This document shows positions 43,430 through 52,930 of a DNA stretch of 63,234 nt, piece after piece. Source of the DNA: an uncultured Lachnospiraceae bacterium (GTDB lineage Bacteria; Bacillota; Clostridia; Lachnospirales; Lachnospiraceae); assembly GCA_947173495.1 (NCBI GenBank), contig CAMWFQ010000026.1:1-63234 (forward strand), written 5' to 3'. The translations under genes were made by a program, and so were the position numbers. Numbering within the stretch: position 1 is the stretch's first letter; every line of letters begins with the position of its first letter. Under the pieces are notes generated by a model. That model did not search any database. It saw only the letters and a list, made by a program, of their open reading frames with translations, and was not told the DNA's origin.

Positions 43430-43828
43430 TCATCCCTCTTCACTTTTATCCGACTCTGAATCCGCCGGCGGTGTTGACATAATCTCCAACATCTCCTCCG
43501 CTTTCATACCAGTACTCAGATCATAAATACCCGGGAGAATTTTCCCATGATGGGCGGAGAGCAGTTCCTGCACAATGAACAGTTTTGCATCCTCAACCAG
43601 CCCTTTTTCCTCCAGCATCTGGGCAATATCCTTAAGTGAATCATCCTCTGCAATCCCCACTGTAATAGTTCTGCCTCCCGAGCCGGATACCGGCTCGTCC
43701 GCAAACACGCGATAGCCAAAATCATATGCCTGGGTTGCGCCGCGGAATACAAATACAATAACAGCTGCAAGTACCGCTACTTTGATTATGGTTTCCACCA
43801 TTGTGACAATCAAATACTTTACATTCAC
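43430..43828 (-). CDS. Short MltG/YceG-like membrane protein
   Basis: This 132-residue protein has one N-terminal membrane segment (about 12-30) and a YceG-like N-terminal LysM-type portion (TITVGIAEDDSLKDIAQMLE, then KGLVEDAKLFIV and GIYDLSTGMKAEEMLEIM). Full MltG transglycosylases have about 330-380 residues; the catalytic domain is absent here. Position matches yrrL of the conserved cluster. It could bind glycan or regulate cell-wall synthesis without cutting. Such short forms are, I believe, common in Lachnospiraceae, so it is not necessarily a broken gene. Confidence 0.75.
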   Translation of the reverse strand: MNVKYLIVTMVETIIKVAVLAAVIVFVFRGATQAYDFGYRVFADEPVSGSGGRTITVGIAEDDSLKDIAQMLEEKGLVEDAKLFIVQELLSAHHGKILPGIYDLSTGMKAEEMLEIMSTPPADSESDKSEEG

Positions 43829-43846
43829 GAAAATATCACACCTTTC

Positions 43847-45520
43847 TTATATTTCCATTATAATTGGCAGGATCATAGGACGCCTTTTGGTCTTTTTCCA
43901 TACGAACTCACCCAAGGCATCTTTGATAGAACTTTTTAGTTTCCCCCAGTCTGCTATTCCCCGGCTCAGACATCCTTCCACTGCTTCATTTACAACGGTT
44001 CTGGCTTCCTCCATTAATTCATCAGATTCTCTGACATATACAAATCCTCTGGATACAATATCCGGACCGCTTACCAGCTCATCGCTGGCTCCATCCAGTC
44101 CCAGCACCACGATCATAATACCATCCTCGGCAAGATGCTGTCTGTCCCTGAGTACAATGTTTCCCACATCTCCTACCCCCAGGCCATCCACCAGGATATC
44201 TCCTACCGGGACTCTGCCCGTCACCCTGGCCTTTTCTTCCGTGAGTTCCAGAACATCTCCTGAACTCAGCAGAAAGATATTTTCCTTGGGGATGCCAAGC
44301 TCATTCACAATCTTGGCCTGCGCCTTTAAATGCTTGTACTCTCCATGAACCGGAATCGAATAACGGGGACGCACCAGTGTATAGAGAAGTTTAATCTCCT
44401 CCTGACAGGCATGTCCTGAAACATGCACATCCTGGAATACTACATCGGCACCCTTCAGCAGCAGTTCATTGATCACATTTGTAACTGCCTTTTCATTTCC
44501 CGGAATCGGATGCGAAGAAAATATAACCGTATCTTTCGGACCAATAGAAATCCTTTTATGGTTGTCTTCCGCCATACGGCTCAGAGCGGCCATACTTTCT
44601 CCCTGACTTCCTGTTGTGATGATCACCGTCTTTTCATCCGGATAATTCTTCAAAAGCTCAACATCAATGAGCGTATTGTCCGGAATACTTAAATATCCCA
44701 GGCTGGTGGCTGTTTCAATAACATTTATCATGCTCCTGCCTTCCACCACTACCTTTCGTCCAAATTTATAGGCAGAATTGATGATCTGACGCACTCTGTC
44801 CACATTGGATGCAAACGTTGCCACAATAATACGTGTATTTTTATGCTCCTCAAACAGAATGTCAAAGGTTTTCCCGACCGTCCTCTCAGAAGGCGTAAAT
44901 CCCGGTCTCTCTGCATTGGTAGAATCGCACATCAGCGCCAGAACGCCCTTTTTCCCGATCTCGGCAAACCTCTGCAGATCAATGGCATCCCCGAATACCG
45001 GGGTATAGTCCACTTTGAAATCTCCGGTATGCACCACAACACCTGCCGGAGAATAAATTGCCAGTGCCGCCGCATCTACAATACTGTGATTGGTTTTGAT
45101 AAATTCAATGCGGAACTGGCCCAGATTAATGGACTGTCCAAATTTCACCACTTTTCTTTTTGTGTTATTAGTCAGATTGTGCTCTTTTAATTTGTTCTCA
45201 ATGATTCCCATGGTAAGCTTTGTCGCGTAGATGGGGACATTGATGTCCCTCAGTACATAAGGCAGCGCGCCAATATGATCCTCATGCCCATGGGTAATAA
45301 TAAATCCCTTTACCTTCTCATGATTTTCCTTCAGGTATGTCACATCCGGGATAACCAGATCAATTCCCAGCATGTCGTCCTCAGGGAATGAAAGACCGCA
45401 ATCCACTACAACAATACTGTCTTCGTACTCAAAGGCAGTAATGTTCATACCAATCTGCTCAAGACCTCCCAAGGGAATAATCTTCAGCCCTGAGCCGTTT
45501 TTCTGTTCACTTTTTTTCAA
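43847..45520 (-). CDS. rnj: Ribonuclease J
   Basis: This 557-residue metallo-beta-lactamase/beta-CASP RNase has the motif THGHEDHIGALPYVL binding zinc, then HTGDFKVDYTP, and the beta-CASP segment 'TGSQGESMAALSRMAEDNHK', followed by SSHPIPGNE and HVSGHACQEE. It carries out 5'-3' exonuclease and endonuclease turnover of mRNA and rRNA maturation. TTG at 45520 was chosen since GGAGG lies eight bases upstream and overlaps a TTG at 45535. It is in line with the cluster downstream. Confidence 0.95.
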   Translation of the reverse strand: MKKSEQKNGSGLKIIPLGGLEQIGMNITAFEYEDSIVVVDCGLSFPEDDMLGIDLVIPDVTYLKENHEKVKGFIITHGHEDHIGALPYVLRDINVPIYATKLTMGIIENKLKEHNLTNNTKRKVVKFGQSINLGQFRIEFIKTNHSIVDAAALAIYSPAGVVVHTGDFKVDYTPVFGDAIDLQRFAEIGKKGVLALMCDSTNAERPGFTPSERTVGKTFDILFEEHKNTRIIVATFASNVDRVRQIINSAYKFGRKVVVEGRSMINVIETATSLGYLSIPDNTLIDVELLKNYPDEKTVIITTGSQGESMAALSRMAEDNHKRISIGPKDTVIFSSHPIPGNEKAVTNVINELLLKGADVVFQDVHVSGHACQEEIKLLYTLVRPRYSIPVHGEYKHLKAQAKIVNELGIPKENIFLLSSGDVLELTEEKARVTGRVPVGDILVDGLGVGDVGNIVLRDRQHLAEDGIMIVVLGLDGASDELVSGPDIVSRGFVYVRESDELMEEARTVVNEAVEGCLSRGIADWGKLKSSIKDALGEFVWKKTKRRPMILPIIMEI

Positions 45521-45590
45521 GTAATTTACCTCCAAATCCTCCGTTTTTTATATTTTTCGTTTCCTTGCTTCACTTACCCTGATTCACCGT

Positions 45591-45845
45591 TCACGCCAGT
45601 TCAATGTCCTCAAGCAGATTTTCAAATACAGACGCTACCACACGAAGCTCCGTATCCTCCTCCACTATCTCATAAACGCTTTCTTTTGAGTCCTGTGCTG
45701 AAATTTCTTTCAGTATCAGGGCTTCCCCGTCCCCTTCCCGGGCGTCCGTTACCAAAATATACTGACTGCCGCCCAGTTTCGTCTGTTCCAGAACATAAAA
45801 CTCTACGCTCTCCTGTGTATCCAGCGTAAATTTAATTTTCTCCAC
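45591..45845 (-). CDS. DUF1292 protein (YrzB-like)
   Basis: This 84-residue acidic protein of the DUF1292 family has FTLDTQESVEFYVLEQTKLG, YILVTDAREGDGEALILKEI and a C-terminal LEDIELA. Its function is unknown. It is encoded directly after ruvX with no gap, as in the yrzL-yrrK-yrzB cluster of B. subtilis. Confidence 0.88.
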   Translation of the reverse strand: MEKIKFTLDTQESVEFYVLEQTKLGGSQYILVTDAREGDGEALILKEISAQDSKESVYEIVEEDTELRVVASVFENLLEDIELA

Positions 45846-46283
45846 TTATTTTTCTCCCTGTGCCATCCTTCTTGCATCCAAAAAGCCCTGTAAAATAAGT
45901 ACTGCCGCAATCTTGTCCACGTGCTCTTTGCGGTTTTCCCTGCGTATTCCCGCTTCCATCATGACCTTATTTGCCGCCACTGTGGTCAGCCTCTCATCCC
46001 ATGTATGTACCTGCAGCCCTGTACGTCTCTCCAGTTTATCCTTAAATTCCAGTGTCATCTCCACTCTGGGCCCCAGTGTATCATTCATATTCTTGGGAAG
46101 ACCAAGAACAATCTCTTCCACCTCATATTCCCCGATCAGCTCTTCAATCCTGGCAAGGCTCTGACGCAGTTTATTTTCATCTTTTCTTCGAATAATCTCG
46201 ATCCCCTGGGCAGTCACAAGCAACGGATCACTGATCGCCACTCCAACTGTCTTGGAACCAAAGTCCAAACCCATGATTCGCAT
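45846..46283 (-). CDS. ruvX: RuvX/YqgF family putative resolvase-fold nuclease
   Basis: This 145-residue RNase H-like protein begins [20 protein letters not shown] and contains [18 protein letters not shown] and [10 protein letters not shown], the acidic residues of the YqgF fold. It is the pre-16S rRNA nuclease/RuvX family, implicated in rRNA processing. It lies between ireB and the DUF1292 gene, as usual in Firmicutes. Confidence 0.93.
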   Translation of the reverse strand: MRIMGLDFGSKTVGVAISDPLLVTAQGIEIIRRKDENKLRQSLARIEELIGEYEVEEIVLGLPKNMNDTLGPRVEMTLEFKDKLERRTGLQVHTWDERLTTVAANKVMMEAGIRRENRKEHVDKIAAVLILQGFLDARRMAQGEK

Positions 46284-46316
46284 ATTTATAATACCTTCTG
46301 CTCCTCTTTTTTCCCT

Positions 46317-46613
46317 TTAAGCCGTTTCCTGATCGTTTCGTTTCTTACGCTGTCCCTTCCAGTGATTACTCTGAATATACTCTGTAAGCAGCTCTTCTAC
46401 CAGTTCGTCTCTTTCTATTTTCATGATCAGGCTTCTGGCATTTCTGTGACTGGTAATATATGTGGGATCTCCGGACATAATATAACCCACAATCTGATTG
46501 ACAGGATTATAGCCCTTCTCGGTCAACGCCATATACACTTCTTCAAGTATTTCCTTCACGCTCGTATTATCTGTTTCTACCCTAAAAAATTGTGTATTTC
46601 CTAAATCCTGCAT
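46317..46613 (-). CDS. ireB: IreB family regulatory protein (DUF965)
   Basis: This 98-residue protein contains [20 protein letters not shown] and [20 protein letters not shown], typical of IreB/YrzL. In enterococci it is a substrate of the PASTA kinase IreK and affects cephalosporin resistance; here the role is inferred. The ATG at 46613 was chosen over GTG at 46622, which overlaps the likely ribosome site. The usual alaS neighbour is missing; mtaB lies upstream instead. Confidence 0.92.
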   Translation of the reverse strand: MQDLGNTQFFRVETDNTSVKEILEEVYMALTEKGYNPVNQIVGYIMSGDPTYITSHRNARSLIMKIERDELVEELLTEYIQSNHWKGQRKKRNDQETA

Positions 46614-46680
46614 AAATGGCACCCCTTTACAACCTTCATTAGCTTTATCTTACTCCATTTTATAATAAAATTCAATGTAT

Positions 46681-48054
46681 TTACGAACCAAACAGCAAAA
46701 TATCAGATTTCAGGAATTCTGTCAGTTCTCCCGTCATGATCCGGCCGGAAATTTTTTCCTGTGCCGCACCTTCCTGAATTTCATAAGCTGCACGAATATA
46801 TTCTTTTGTAAATCCAAGATAATACTGTCTGCCGTCTATTTCCTTCGCTTCCTCAAACAAAACCTCTGCCCTGCTATGTAAATGCCTTTCTCTGTATTCA
46901 CAGGACATTTTATCTCCCAGTTCCAGCAGTATTTTACTGCGCACAGTTTTAAGCTCCTCAGAAATCTGATCCTTCATGAGGCTCGCCTTTGTCCCCGCTC
47001 TTCTGGAGTACTTAAATACATGCATTTCATAAAACCCTGTTTTTGCAAGAAACGCCTCTGTCTTTTCAAATTCATCCTGCGTTTCCCCGGGGAAACCCAC
47101 GATCACATCTGTGGTAAGTGCCGGATCGCGAAAATTTTCTCTTAAAATACATACCTTTTCGTAGTATTCCTCCGCAGAATACTTCCTATTCATTCTTTTA
47201 AGAGTCTCATTACACCCGCTCTGCAGAGAAAGATGAAAGTGAGGACACAGCTTTGCAGCGCCTTTAAGCTCTGCCGCAAATCTGTCTGTAATAATCCTGG
47301 GTTCCAGAGATCCCAGACGGATGCGTTTTATTTCCGGAATCTGTTCTACAGCCTCTATCAGTCCGGGCAGTCTGCTTTGCGTAAAATCATTTCCTCCCGT
47401 CATCCCATAGGAGCTTAAATGGATCCCTGTAAGCACCACTTCCTGATAGCCCTTTTCGGCCAGTCCTCTGATTTCTTCCAGCGCATCTTCCATGTCCCTG
47501 CTTCTGACCCTGCCCCGGGCATAAGGAATAATGCAGTAGGAGCAAAACTGGTCACATCCATCCTGAACCTTGATGAATGCTCTGGTATGCTCGGCCGTAC
47601 GGGTCAGCTTCATGGATTCATACTCCTCTGTATGCGCAATATCTATAATTGTGGTTCCCTGAAGCGTCTTATCAGCCGCCCCGCAATCCCCCGTGCCTTT
47701 CCTTTTTTCTGCAGCCAGATACTCCTCCAGAAGAGGGAGCAGATCCTTCTTTCGATTGTTTCCAATGGCAAGGTCAATTCCTTCATCCCTGAGAACATTC
47801 TCTTTTCCTGCCTGAACATAGCAGCCTACCGCCACCACCACAGCTTCCGGATTGGCCTTTCTTGCGCGGTGAATCATCTGCCTGCTCTTTCTGTCCGCAA
47901 TATTGGTCACTGTACAGGTATTGATAATATAAATGTCCGCCTTTTCATCAAATGGGACAATATGATAACCTTTATCCTGTAGTGTTTGTTGCATAAAGTC
48001 CATTTCATATCCGTTTACCTTACATCCCAGATTATGGAATGCTATACTTTTCAT
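46681..48054 (-). CDS. mtaB: tRNA t6A37 methylthiotransferase
   Basis: This 457-residue radical-SAM enzyme of the MiaB/MtaB class has the N-terminal UPF0004 domain FHNLGCKVNGYEMDFMQQTL with three Cys, the radical SAM motif CDQFCSYC, and a C-terminal TRAM-like region. It adds a methylthio group to t6A at position 37 of tRNA. The ATG at 48054 was preferred over GTG at 48066. It is divergent from the HPr-like gene. Confidence 0.93.
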   Translation of the reverse strand: MKSIAFHNLGCKVNGYEMDFMQQTLQDKGYHIVPFDEKADIYIINTCTVTNIADRKSRQMIHRARKANPEAVVVAVGCYVQAGKENVLRDEGIDLAIGNNRKKDLLPLLEEYLAAEKRKGTGDCGAADKTLQGTTIIDIAHTEEYESMKLTRTAEHTRAFIKVQDGCDQFCSYCIIPYARGRVRSRDMEDALEEIRGLAEKGYQEVVLTGIHLSSYGMTGGNDFTQSRLPGLIEAVEQIPEIKRIRLGSLEPRIITDRFAAELKGAAKLCPHFHLSLQSGCNETLKRMNRKYSAEEYYEKVCILRENFRDPALTTDVIVGFPGETQDEFEKTEAFLAKTGFYEMHVFKYSRRAGTKASLMKDQISEELKTVRSKILLELGDKMSCEYRERHLHSRAEVLFEEAKEIDGRQYYLGFTKEYIRAAYEIQEGAAQEKISGRIMTGELTEFLKSDILLFGS

Positions 48055-48154
48055 TTTATTCACCACTTTTTTTGTTTTGTTTTATCATTGACTTTTCAAC
48101 TGCCACCCCTTACTATAATAACAGAAGGGATGAAAAAATGAAGGAGGTAATACA

Positions 48155-48385
48155 ATGAAAACAGTTCAGATTTCATTAAATTCAATCGATAAGGTTAAAT
48201 CTTTTGTAAATGACATCTCGAAATTTGATTATGACTTTGACTTAGTATCCGGAAGATATGTGATCGATGCCAAATCCATTATGGGTATCTTCAGCTTAGA
48301 CTTATCCAAGCCGATTGATCTCAACATCCATGTAGAAGATAATATCGACGAGATTATGGAAACGTTACAGCCTTACTTAATTTAA
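48155..48385 (+). CDS. HPr-like protein without the active-site histidine
   Basis: This 76-residue protein has the HPr fold pattern: MKTVQISLNSIDKVKSFVND at the start and 'SIMGIFSLDLSKPIDLNIHV' around the Ser46-type site. The catalytic His-Ala-Arg segment near residue 15 is absent. It therefore cannot be a PTS phosphocarrier; a Crh-like regulatory role through the Ser site is possible. AAGGAGG lies upstream with seven-base spacing, and a terminator follows. Confidence 0.85.
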   Translation: MKTVQISLNSIDKVKSFVNDISKFDYDFDLVSGRYVIDAKSIMGIFSLDLSKPIDLNIHVEDNIDEIMETLQPYLI

Positions 48386-48400
48386 TGAATGCACCCCTTA

Positions 48401-48432
48401 ACGGGCAGCTCCGGAGGCTGTCCGTTTTCTTT
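48401..48432 (+). terminator. Terminator of the HPr-like gene
   Basis: ACGGGCAGC pairs with GCTGTCCGT (one G-U) around TCCGGAG, followed by TTTCTTTT. It lies 16 bp past the stop. Confidence 0.8.
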
Positions 48433-48458
48433 TATGCGCAGGGGCGCACCATTACCTT

Positions 48459-49643
48459 TCACCATCTCGCAATTACTACTTCATCCGTATCTATTGCCTG
48501 CTGCACAAGCTTGTCTATCTTTTCGGAGAGATACTCCTCATGCCGCCTGATCACTTTCAGATTCGGCTTTGTCACCGGATGCTTTGCCACAAAAATCGTA
48601 CAACAATCCTCGAAGGGCAGGATAGATGTTTCATAAGTACCTATCCTCTCTGAAACATCCACGATTTCCATCTTGTCGAATCCGATCAATGGCCGGAAAA
48701 CCGGCAACGTGCACACTTCATTTGTCACTGCCAGAGACTGGACTGTCTGGGATGCCACCTGACCGATGCTTTCTCCTGTGATCAGCCCCAGACATTCATT
48801 TTCCCGGGCGATCCTTTCCGCAATCCTCATCATATATCTTCGCATGATGATAGTCAGCTCCTCATGAGGACATTTTTCATAGATGTAAAGCTGAATTTCT
48901 GTAAAATTGATAATATGCAGATACACCGGGCCCGCATAGCGGGACACCAGCCGCGCCAGATCGATCACCTTCTGTTTGGCCCTGTCACTGGTATATGGAG
49001 GCGCATGAAAATACACTGCATCAATCTTTACACCGCGCTTGGCGATCATATATCCGGCCACCGGAGAGTCGATCCCTCCTGACAAAAGAAGCATTGCCTT
49101 TCCATTGCTGCCCACAGGCATTCCCCCGGGCCCTGGTATTTCAATAGAATAAATATAAATTTTCTCCCTGATTTCCACATACAACATTACATCCGGATGA
49201 TGCACATCCACCTTCATCTCCGGGTAGGACTCCAGCAGAACGCCTCCCAGTTCCCTGTTAATCTCCATGGAATTCATGGGGTAGTTTTTCCTTGCTCTGC
49301 GCGCATTCACTTTAAATGTGATATTTTTATCCTCATATACTTTGTCTATATAGTCAACGACTGTAGCCGAAAGCTTATCAAATCCCTCGTCCGGAACATG
49401 AATCACAGGGCAAATACCGGAAACTCCGAATACTGTCTTTAAATTTTCTACTACTTCATCATAGTCAAATTCAGAGAGCGCATGTATATAAATCCTTCCA
49501 TCGGTCCGGGTCACCTTAAATCCGCCCTCACAGCGTTTCAACACATATTTGATCTGGTGAACCAACGCCTCCTCAAACAGATATCTGTTTTTTCCTTTTA
49601 CGCCAATTTCCGCGTATTTAATCAAAAATGCAGTAAACATCAT
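48459..49643 (-). CDS. thiI: tRNA 4-thiouridine synthetase ThiI
   Basis: This 394-residue ThiI has a ferredoxin-like/THUMP region (about 1-165) and a PP-loop ATPase with SGGIDSP (about 190). No C-terminal rhodanese domain is present, as usual in Firmicutes, where the desulfurase next door gives sulfur directly. It makes 4-thiouridine at position 8 of tRNA. Two ATGs in tandem (49643, 49640) share GAGGA. It follows the cysteine desulfurase gene, its sulfur donor. Confidence 0.95.
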   Translation of the reverse strand: MMFTAFLIKYAEIGVKGKNRYLFEEALVHQIKYVLKRCEGGFKVTRTDGRIYIHALSEFDYDEVVENLKTVFGVSGICPVIHVPDEGFDKLSATVVDYIDKVYEDKNITFKVNARRARKNYPMNSMEINRELGGVLLESYPEMKVDVHHPDVMLYVEIREKIYIYSIEIPGPGGMPVGSNGKAMLLLSGGIDSPVAGYMIAKRGVKIDAVYFHAPPYTSDRAKQKVIDLARLVSRYAGPVYLHIINFTEIQLYIYEKCPHEELTIIMRRYMMRIAERIARENECLGLITGESIGQVASQTVQSLAVTNEVCTLPVFRPLIGFDKMEIVDVSERIGTYETSILPFEDCCTIFVAKHPVTKPNLKVIRRHEEYLSEKIDKLVQQAIDTDEVVIARW

Positions 49644-49668
49644 TTCCTCTTTTCCTGCTAATTGACAT

Positions 49669-49701
49669 CCCCGGCAGGATAACTCTCAGCGCCTGCCGGG
49701 G
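49669..49701. other. Hairpin between the desulfurase and thiI genes
   Basis: CCCCGGCAGG and CCTGCCGGGG form a perfect 10-bp stem with a 13-nt loop, without a T-run. It may protect or attenuate the mRNA. Confidence 0.55.
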
Positions 49702-49722
49702 CACAATCATGCTTTCTGTAAA

Positions 49723-50877
49723 CTAACGCCTGGTATATTTTCTGAGCATGGGAATTATATCATACATTGTCTGTAAAGTATAGTTAATTTCCTCTATTGT
49801 CGTAAAAATCGAAAAACTGAAGCGTATTGTGGATCCCAGCAGATCCTGAGATATTCCCATGGCTCGCAGAGTTGCCGAGGGCTGAGGCTTGCGGGCAGAG
49901 CAGGCGCTTCCTGCCGACACATAAATCCCCTTATCCTCCAGCGCATGGAGAAGGACCTCGCTGCGCACTCCCTGAATGGAAACGCTCACTACATGAGGCG
50001 CTCCCGTCTCATCCGGATGCCCGTTCACTGTCACATGATCAATCTTTGACACCCCTTCTACAAAAATCCTCTTGATATGATAAAGTTTTTCCACCTCACG
50101 GTCAAGATCCCTGTACACCAGTTCAACAGCCTTTGCGAGTCCGGCAATTGCCGGAACATTCTCTGTGCCGGAACGGATACCGTTCTGCTGTCCGCCTCCA
50201 AAAAGAATCGGATGGATCTTTACTTTTTCATCAATGTACAAAAAACCGCTGCCTTTGGGGCCGTGGATCTTATGACCACTGACAGACAAAAGATCTATCT
50301 GCATTTTTTTTGGATAAATTCTGAATTTTCCATATCCCTGAACGGCATCCACGTGAAAAAGGATCCGGGGATTTATTCTTTTTATGGCTCTTCCTGCTTC
50401 CGCAATCGGTTGCATGGATCCAACCTCATTGTTGGTATGCATTATGGAAACCAGTATCGTCTCACCTGTAACGGCACGCTCCAGATCTTCCAGCCGGATA
50501 CATCCCTTCTCATCTACCGGCAGATACGTTACCCGAAAACCTTCCTCCTCCAGATGCTTCATGGTTTGAAGTACGGCAGGATGTTCAATCTGCGTCGTAA
50601 TCAGATGACGTCCCATCCGGCAGTTTGCATAAGCGCAGCCCCGCAGAGCAAGATTATCAGATTCCGTTCCTCCTGATGTAAAAAAAATCTCTTTTTCGTT
50701 TACTTTCAGATTTCTGGCAATAACATCCTTAGCATAGCGAATATATTTCTCTGCCTGAACGCCCTTTCTATGGAGACTTGAGGGATTTCCGTAGTCTTCA
50801 CACATAATCTGGGTCATCAGGGCAGCTACCTCGTCGAAGCATCGGGTGGTTGCCGAATTATCTAAATATACCTCCAT
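49723..50877 (-). CDS. Cysteine desulfurase (IscS/NifZ type) for ThiI
   Basis: This 384-residue PLP-dependent enzyme has YLDNSATTRCFDEV at the N terminus, FTSGGTESDNLALR, the PLP lysine in SVSGHKIHGPKG, and the catalytic Cys loop 'IYVSAGSACSARKPQPSATL'. It moves sulfur from cysteine to ThiI or other acceptors. The ATG at 50877 was chosen; the frame opens 14 codons earlier. Its pairing with thiI is the NifZ-ThiI arrangement of Firmicutes. Confidence 0.93.
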   Translation of the reverse strand: MEVYLDNSATTRCFDEVAALMTQIMCEDYGNPSSLHRKGVQAEKYIRYAKDVIARNLKVNEKEIFFTSGGTESDNLALRGCAYANCRMGRHLITTQIEHPAVLQTMKHLEEEGFRVTYLPVDEKGCIRLEDLERAVTGETILVSIMHTNNEVGSMQPIAEAGRAIKRINPRILFHVDAVQGYGKFRIYPKKMQIDLLSVSGHKIHGPKGSGFLYIDEKVKIHPILFGGGQQNGIRSGTENVPAIAGLAKAVELVYRDLDREVEKLYHIKRIFVEGVSKIDHVTVNGHPDETGAPHVVSVSIQGVRSEVLLHALEDKGIYVSAGSACSARKPQPSATLRAMGISQDLLGSTIRFSFSIFTTIEEINYTLQTMYDIIPMLRKYTRR

Positions 50878-50927
50878 AATTTCACTGGCCTTTCTGAACA
50901 GAGTATTACCTACTAACACTATATGAT

Positions 50928-51668
50928 TTACTGCTCTAAATGGTACATTATAATAGAAAGCACCGCCATTCCTGCTGTCTCTGTCCGTAGAATGCGTCTT
51001 CCTAATGTAACCGGGATCACACCTTCTTCCTTTGCAGTTCTGACTTCCTCTTCGTCGAACCCGCCTTCCGGCCCTATGAAAACAGCAGCATCCCTTCCCG
51101 GCTTTATCCGTTCCAGGACCTCTCTGGTTTTAGTCATATCCCGCGCCAGCTCATAAGGGATCATCCTGACCTGTGCGCTTTTACTGTAGCGCACTGCCTC
51201 CTGAAAGTTCATCACATTCCTCACCTGCGGGATCACGCCGCGCCCACTTTGCTTTGCTGCGGCCTCCGCGATCTTCTGCCATCTTGCAATTTTACTTTCA
51301 GCCTTCTTTTCATCCAGCTTTACCACTGTCCGCTTCGAAGCTACCGGTATAATCTCATAGACTCCCAGCTCTACCGCCTTTTGAATAATCAGTTCCATTT
51401 TATCCCCCTTAGGAAGTCCCTGAAAGAGATAAATGCGGGAGGGCAGCTCTAATCCCTCCTCCCTGATAAAACGAAGCCTGCAAATGATCTGATCCTTTTT
51501 TATTTCCTCAATACCACAACGATATTCCTTATCATCACAGCCGTTTTTAACTGCAATCTCATCCCCCGGCTTCATACGAAGCACATTGCGGATATGATTG
51601 ACATCCCCACCGGTTATAACGATCTGATTTCCCTCTATCTGAGAAGGCTCTACAAAAAATAAATACAT
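50928..51668 (-). CDS. rsmE: 16S rRNA m3U1498 methyltransferase
   Basis: This 246-residue SPOUT methyltransferase has an N-terminal PUA-like region with ITGGDVNHIRNVLRMKPGDE and a C-terminal knot with 'IGPEGGFDEEEVRTAKEEGV' and LGRRILRTETA. It methylates U1498 of 16S rRNA. It follows prmA, a very common pairing in Firmicutes, with the cysteine desulfurase gene next. Confidence 0.95.
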   Translation of the reverse strand: MYLFFVEPSQIEGNQIVITGGDVNHIRNVLRMKPGDEIAVKNGCDDKEYRCGIEEIKKDQIICRLRFIREEGLELPSRIYLFQGLPKGDKMELIIQKAVELGVYEIIPVASKRTVVKLDEKKAESKIARWQKIAEAAAKQSGRGVIPQVRNVMNFQEAVRYSKSAQVRMIPYELARDMTKTREVLERIKPGRDAAVFIGPEGGFDEEEVRTAKEEGVIPVTLGRRILRTETAGMAVLSIIMYHLEQ

Positions 51669-51737
51669 TTATCCCTGCCCGCTTTCCTTAAACACTTTTC
51701 ATGAAGGCTTTCTATAAACATTTTCTTAGACGTTTTC

Positions 51738-52754
51738 TCAAAAATTTTTCCGGGCAACGATGCTCACCCACTCTCCCTGGGCATTGACCTCCAGCACATC
51801 CAATCCTGCCTCTCTGAGAGCCTGCACCACTGTCTGCTCCTTGTCGTCAATGATTCCGGATGTAATATAAATGCCGCCTTTTTTCAGCTGATGCACGATT
51901 ACCGGTGTCAGCCCTACCAGCACCTCCGCCAGGATATTGGCCACCACAATATCATAACACTCGTATCCTGCCTGGTCCTGAACCTCTTTATCTGTAATGA
52001 TATTCCCGATCATCAGTTCAAAGGCCTCATCGGGAATAGCGTTTGCCTCCTTGTTCTCCCGGACAGCCTCAACTGCACAGGGATCCAGGTCCGTTCCCAC
52101 TGCCTTCTTTGCACCGAACATGATGGAAAGAATCGACAGAATGCCGCTGCCCGTCCCCACATCCAGAAGGACTGTTTCCGGCGTAATGAATCTGCGCAGA
52201 GCTCTGATACAGAGCTGCGTCGTATCGTGCATCCCCGTTCCGAAGGCAGTACCCGGATCTATATGAAGAATCAGCCTGTCCCGATCCTCCTCCCCGGCTT
52301 CCTCCCAGGATGGAATCACCAGCACATCGTCTATGGTAAACTGGTGAAAATACTGCTTCCAGTTATTGATCCAGTCCACATCCTCGGTCTCCTCAACCGC
52401 CACTTCGCCGGCTCCGATATCCATAAAGCCGCGAAGCTCCTCCAGCTCTGCTCTCACCTTCTCAAGAACCTGTTCTGCGGTAATCTCTTCTCCATTCAGA
52501 TTCAGAGAAGGCCAGACGCTCCCCGGAGCCGCGTCCGTCCCTTCCTGCTCCTCCACAAAAAAGCTCAGCCAGGCAATTCCGTCATCCTCTTCCCCCTCCG
52601 GCAGGATGTCCACAAACATCTGCTCCTTCTCCCATGCGGTCAAAGGTATTTTATCCTCTATCTGCGCCCCTTCCAGACCAATATCATACAAGGTGCTGAT
52701 AATGATATCCTCTGCTTCCGTGATGGTCTTTATCCTGAATTTCATCCATTTCAT
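51738..52754 (-). CDS. prmA: Ribosomal protein L11 methyltransferase
   Basis: This 338-residue PrmA has an N-terminal domain beginning MKWMKFRIKTITEAEDIIIS, a DPGTAFGTGMHDTTQLCIRA segment and the SAM motif LLDVGTGSGILSILS, then DIVVANILAEVL. It methylates lysines and the N terminus of L11. It heads the rsmE-desulfurase-thiI direction and is divergent from nudC. Confidence 0.95.
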   Translation of the reverse strand: MKWMKFRIKTITEAEDIIISTLYDIGLEGAQIEDKIPLTAWEKEQMFVDILPEGEEDDGIAWLSFFVEEQEGTDAAPGSVWPSLNLNGEEITAEQVLEKVRAELEELRGFMDIGAGEVAVEETEDVDWINNWKQYFHQFTIDDVLVIPSWEEAGEEDRDRLILHIDPGTAFGTGMHDTTQLCIRALRRFITPETVLLDVGTGSGILSILSIMFGAKKAVGTDLDPCAVEAVRENKEANAIPDEAFELMIGNIITDKEVQDQAGYECYDIVVANILAEVLVGLTPVIVHQLKKGGIYITSGIIDDKEQTVVQALREAGLDVLEVNAQGEWVSIVARKNF

Positions 52755-52930
52755 ATCTGTATGTTCCTTTCCTGGTTTGGGTATGTAAAGAAGTTTCGGT
52801 TACTTTACACTCTGCTGCCATTGACCGAAAGCCATTTCCATATTATCATAGATAACATCATAGAAATTGTCACAAATATACTATCACATAAACTATCTTA
52901 CCGCTATACGAAAAGGACGATTTTTAAAAT

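Noticed and set aside
45921-46604. Plus-strand ORF of 227 codons over ruvX and ireB
   Set aside because: It is antisense to two conserved housekeeping genes and has no domain.
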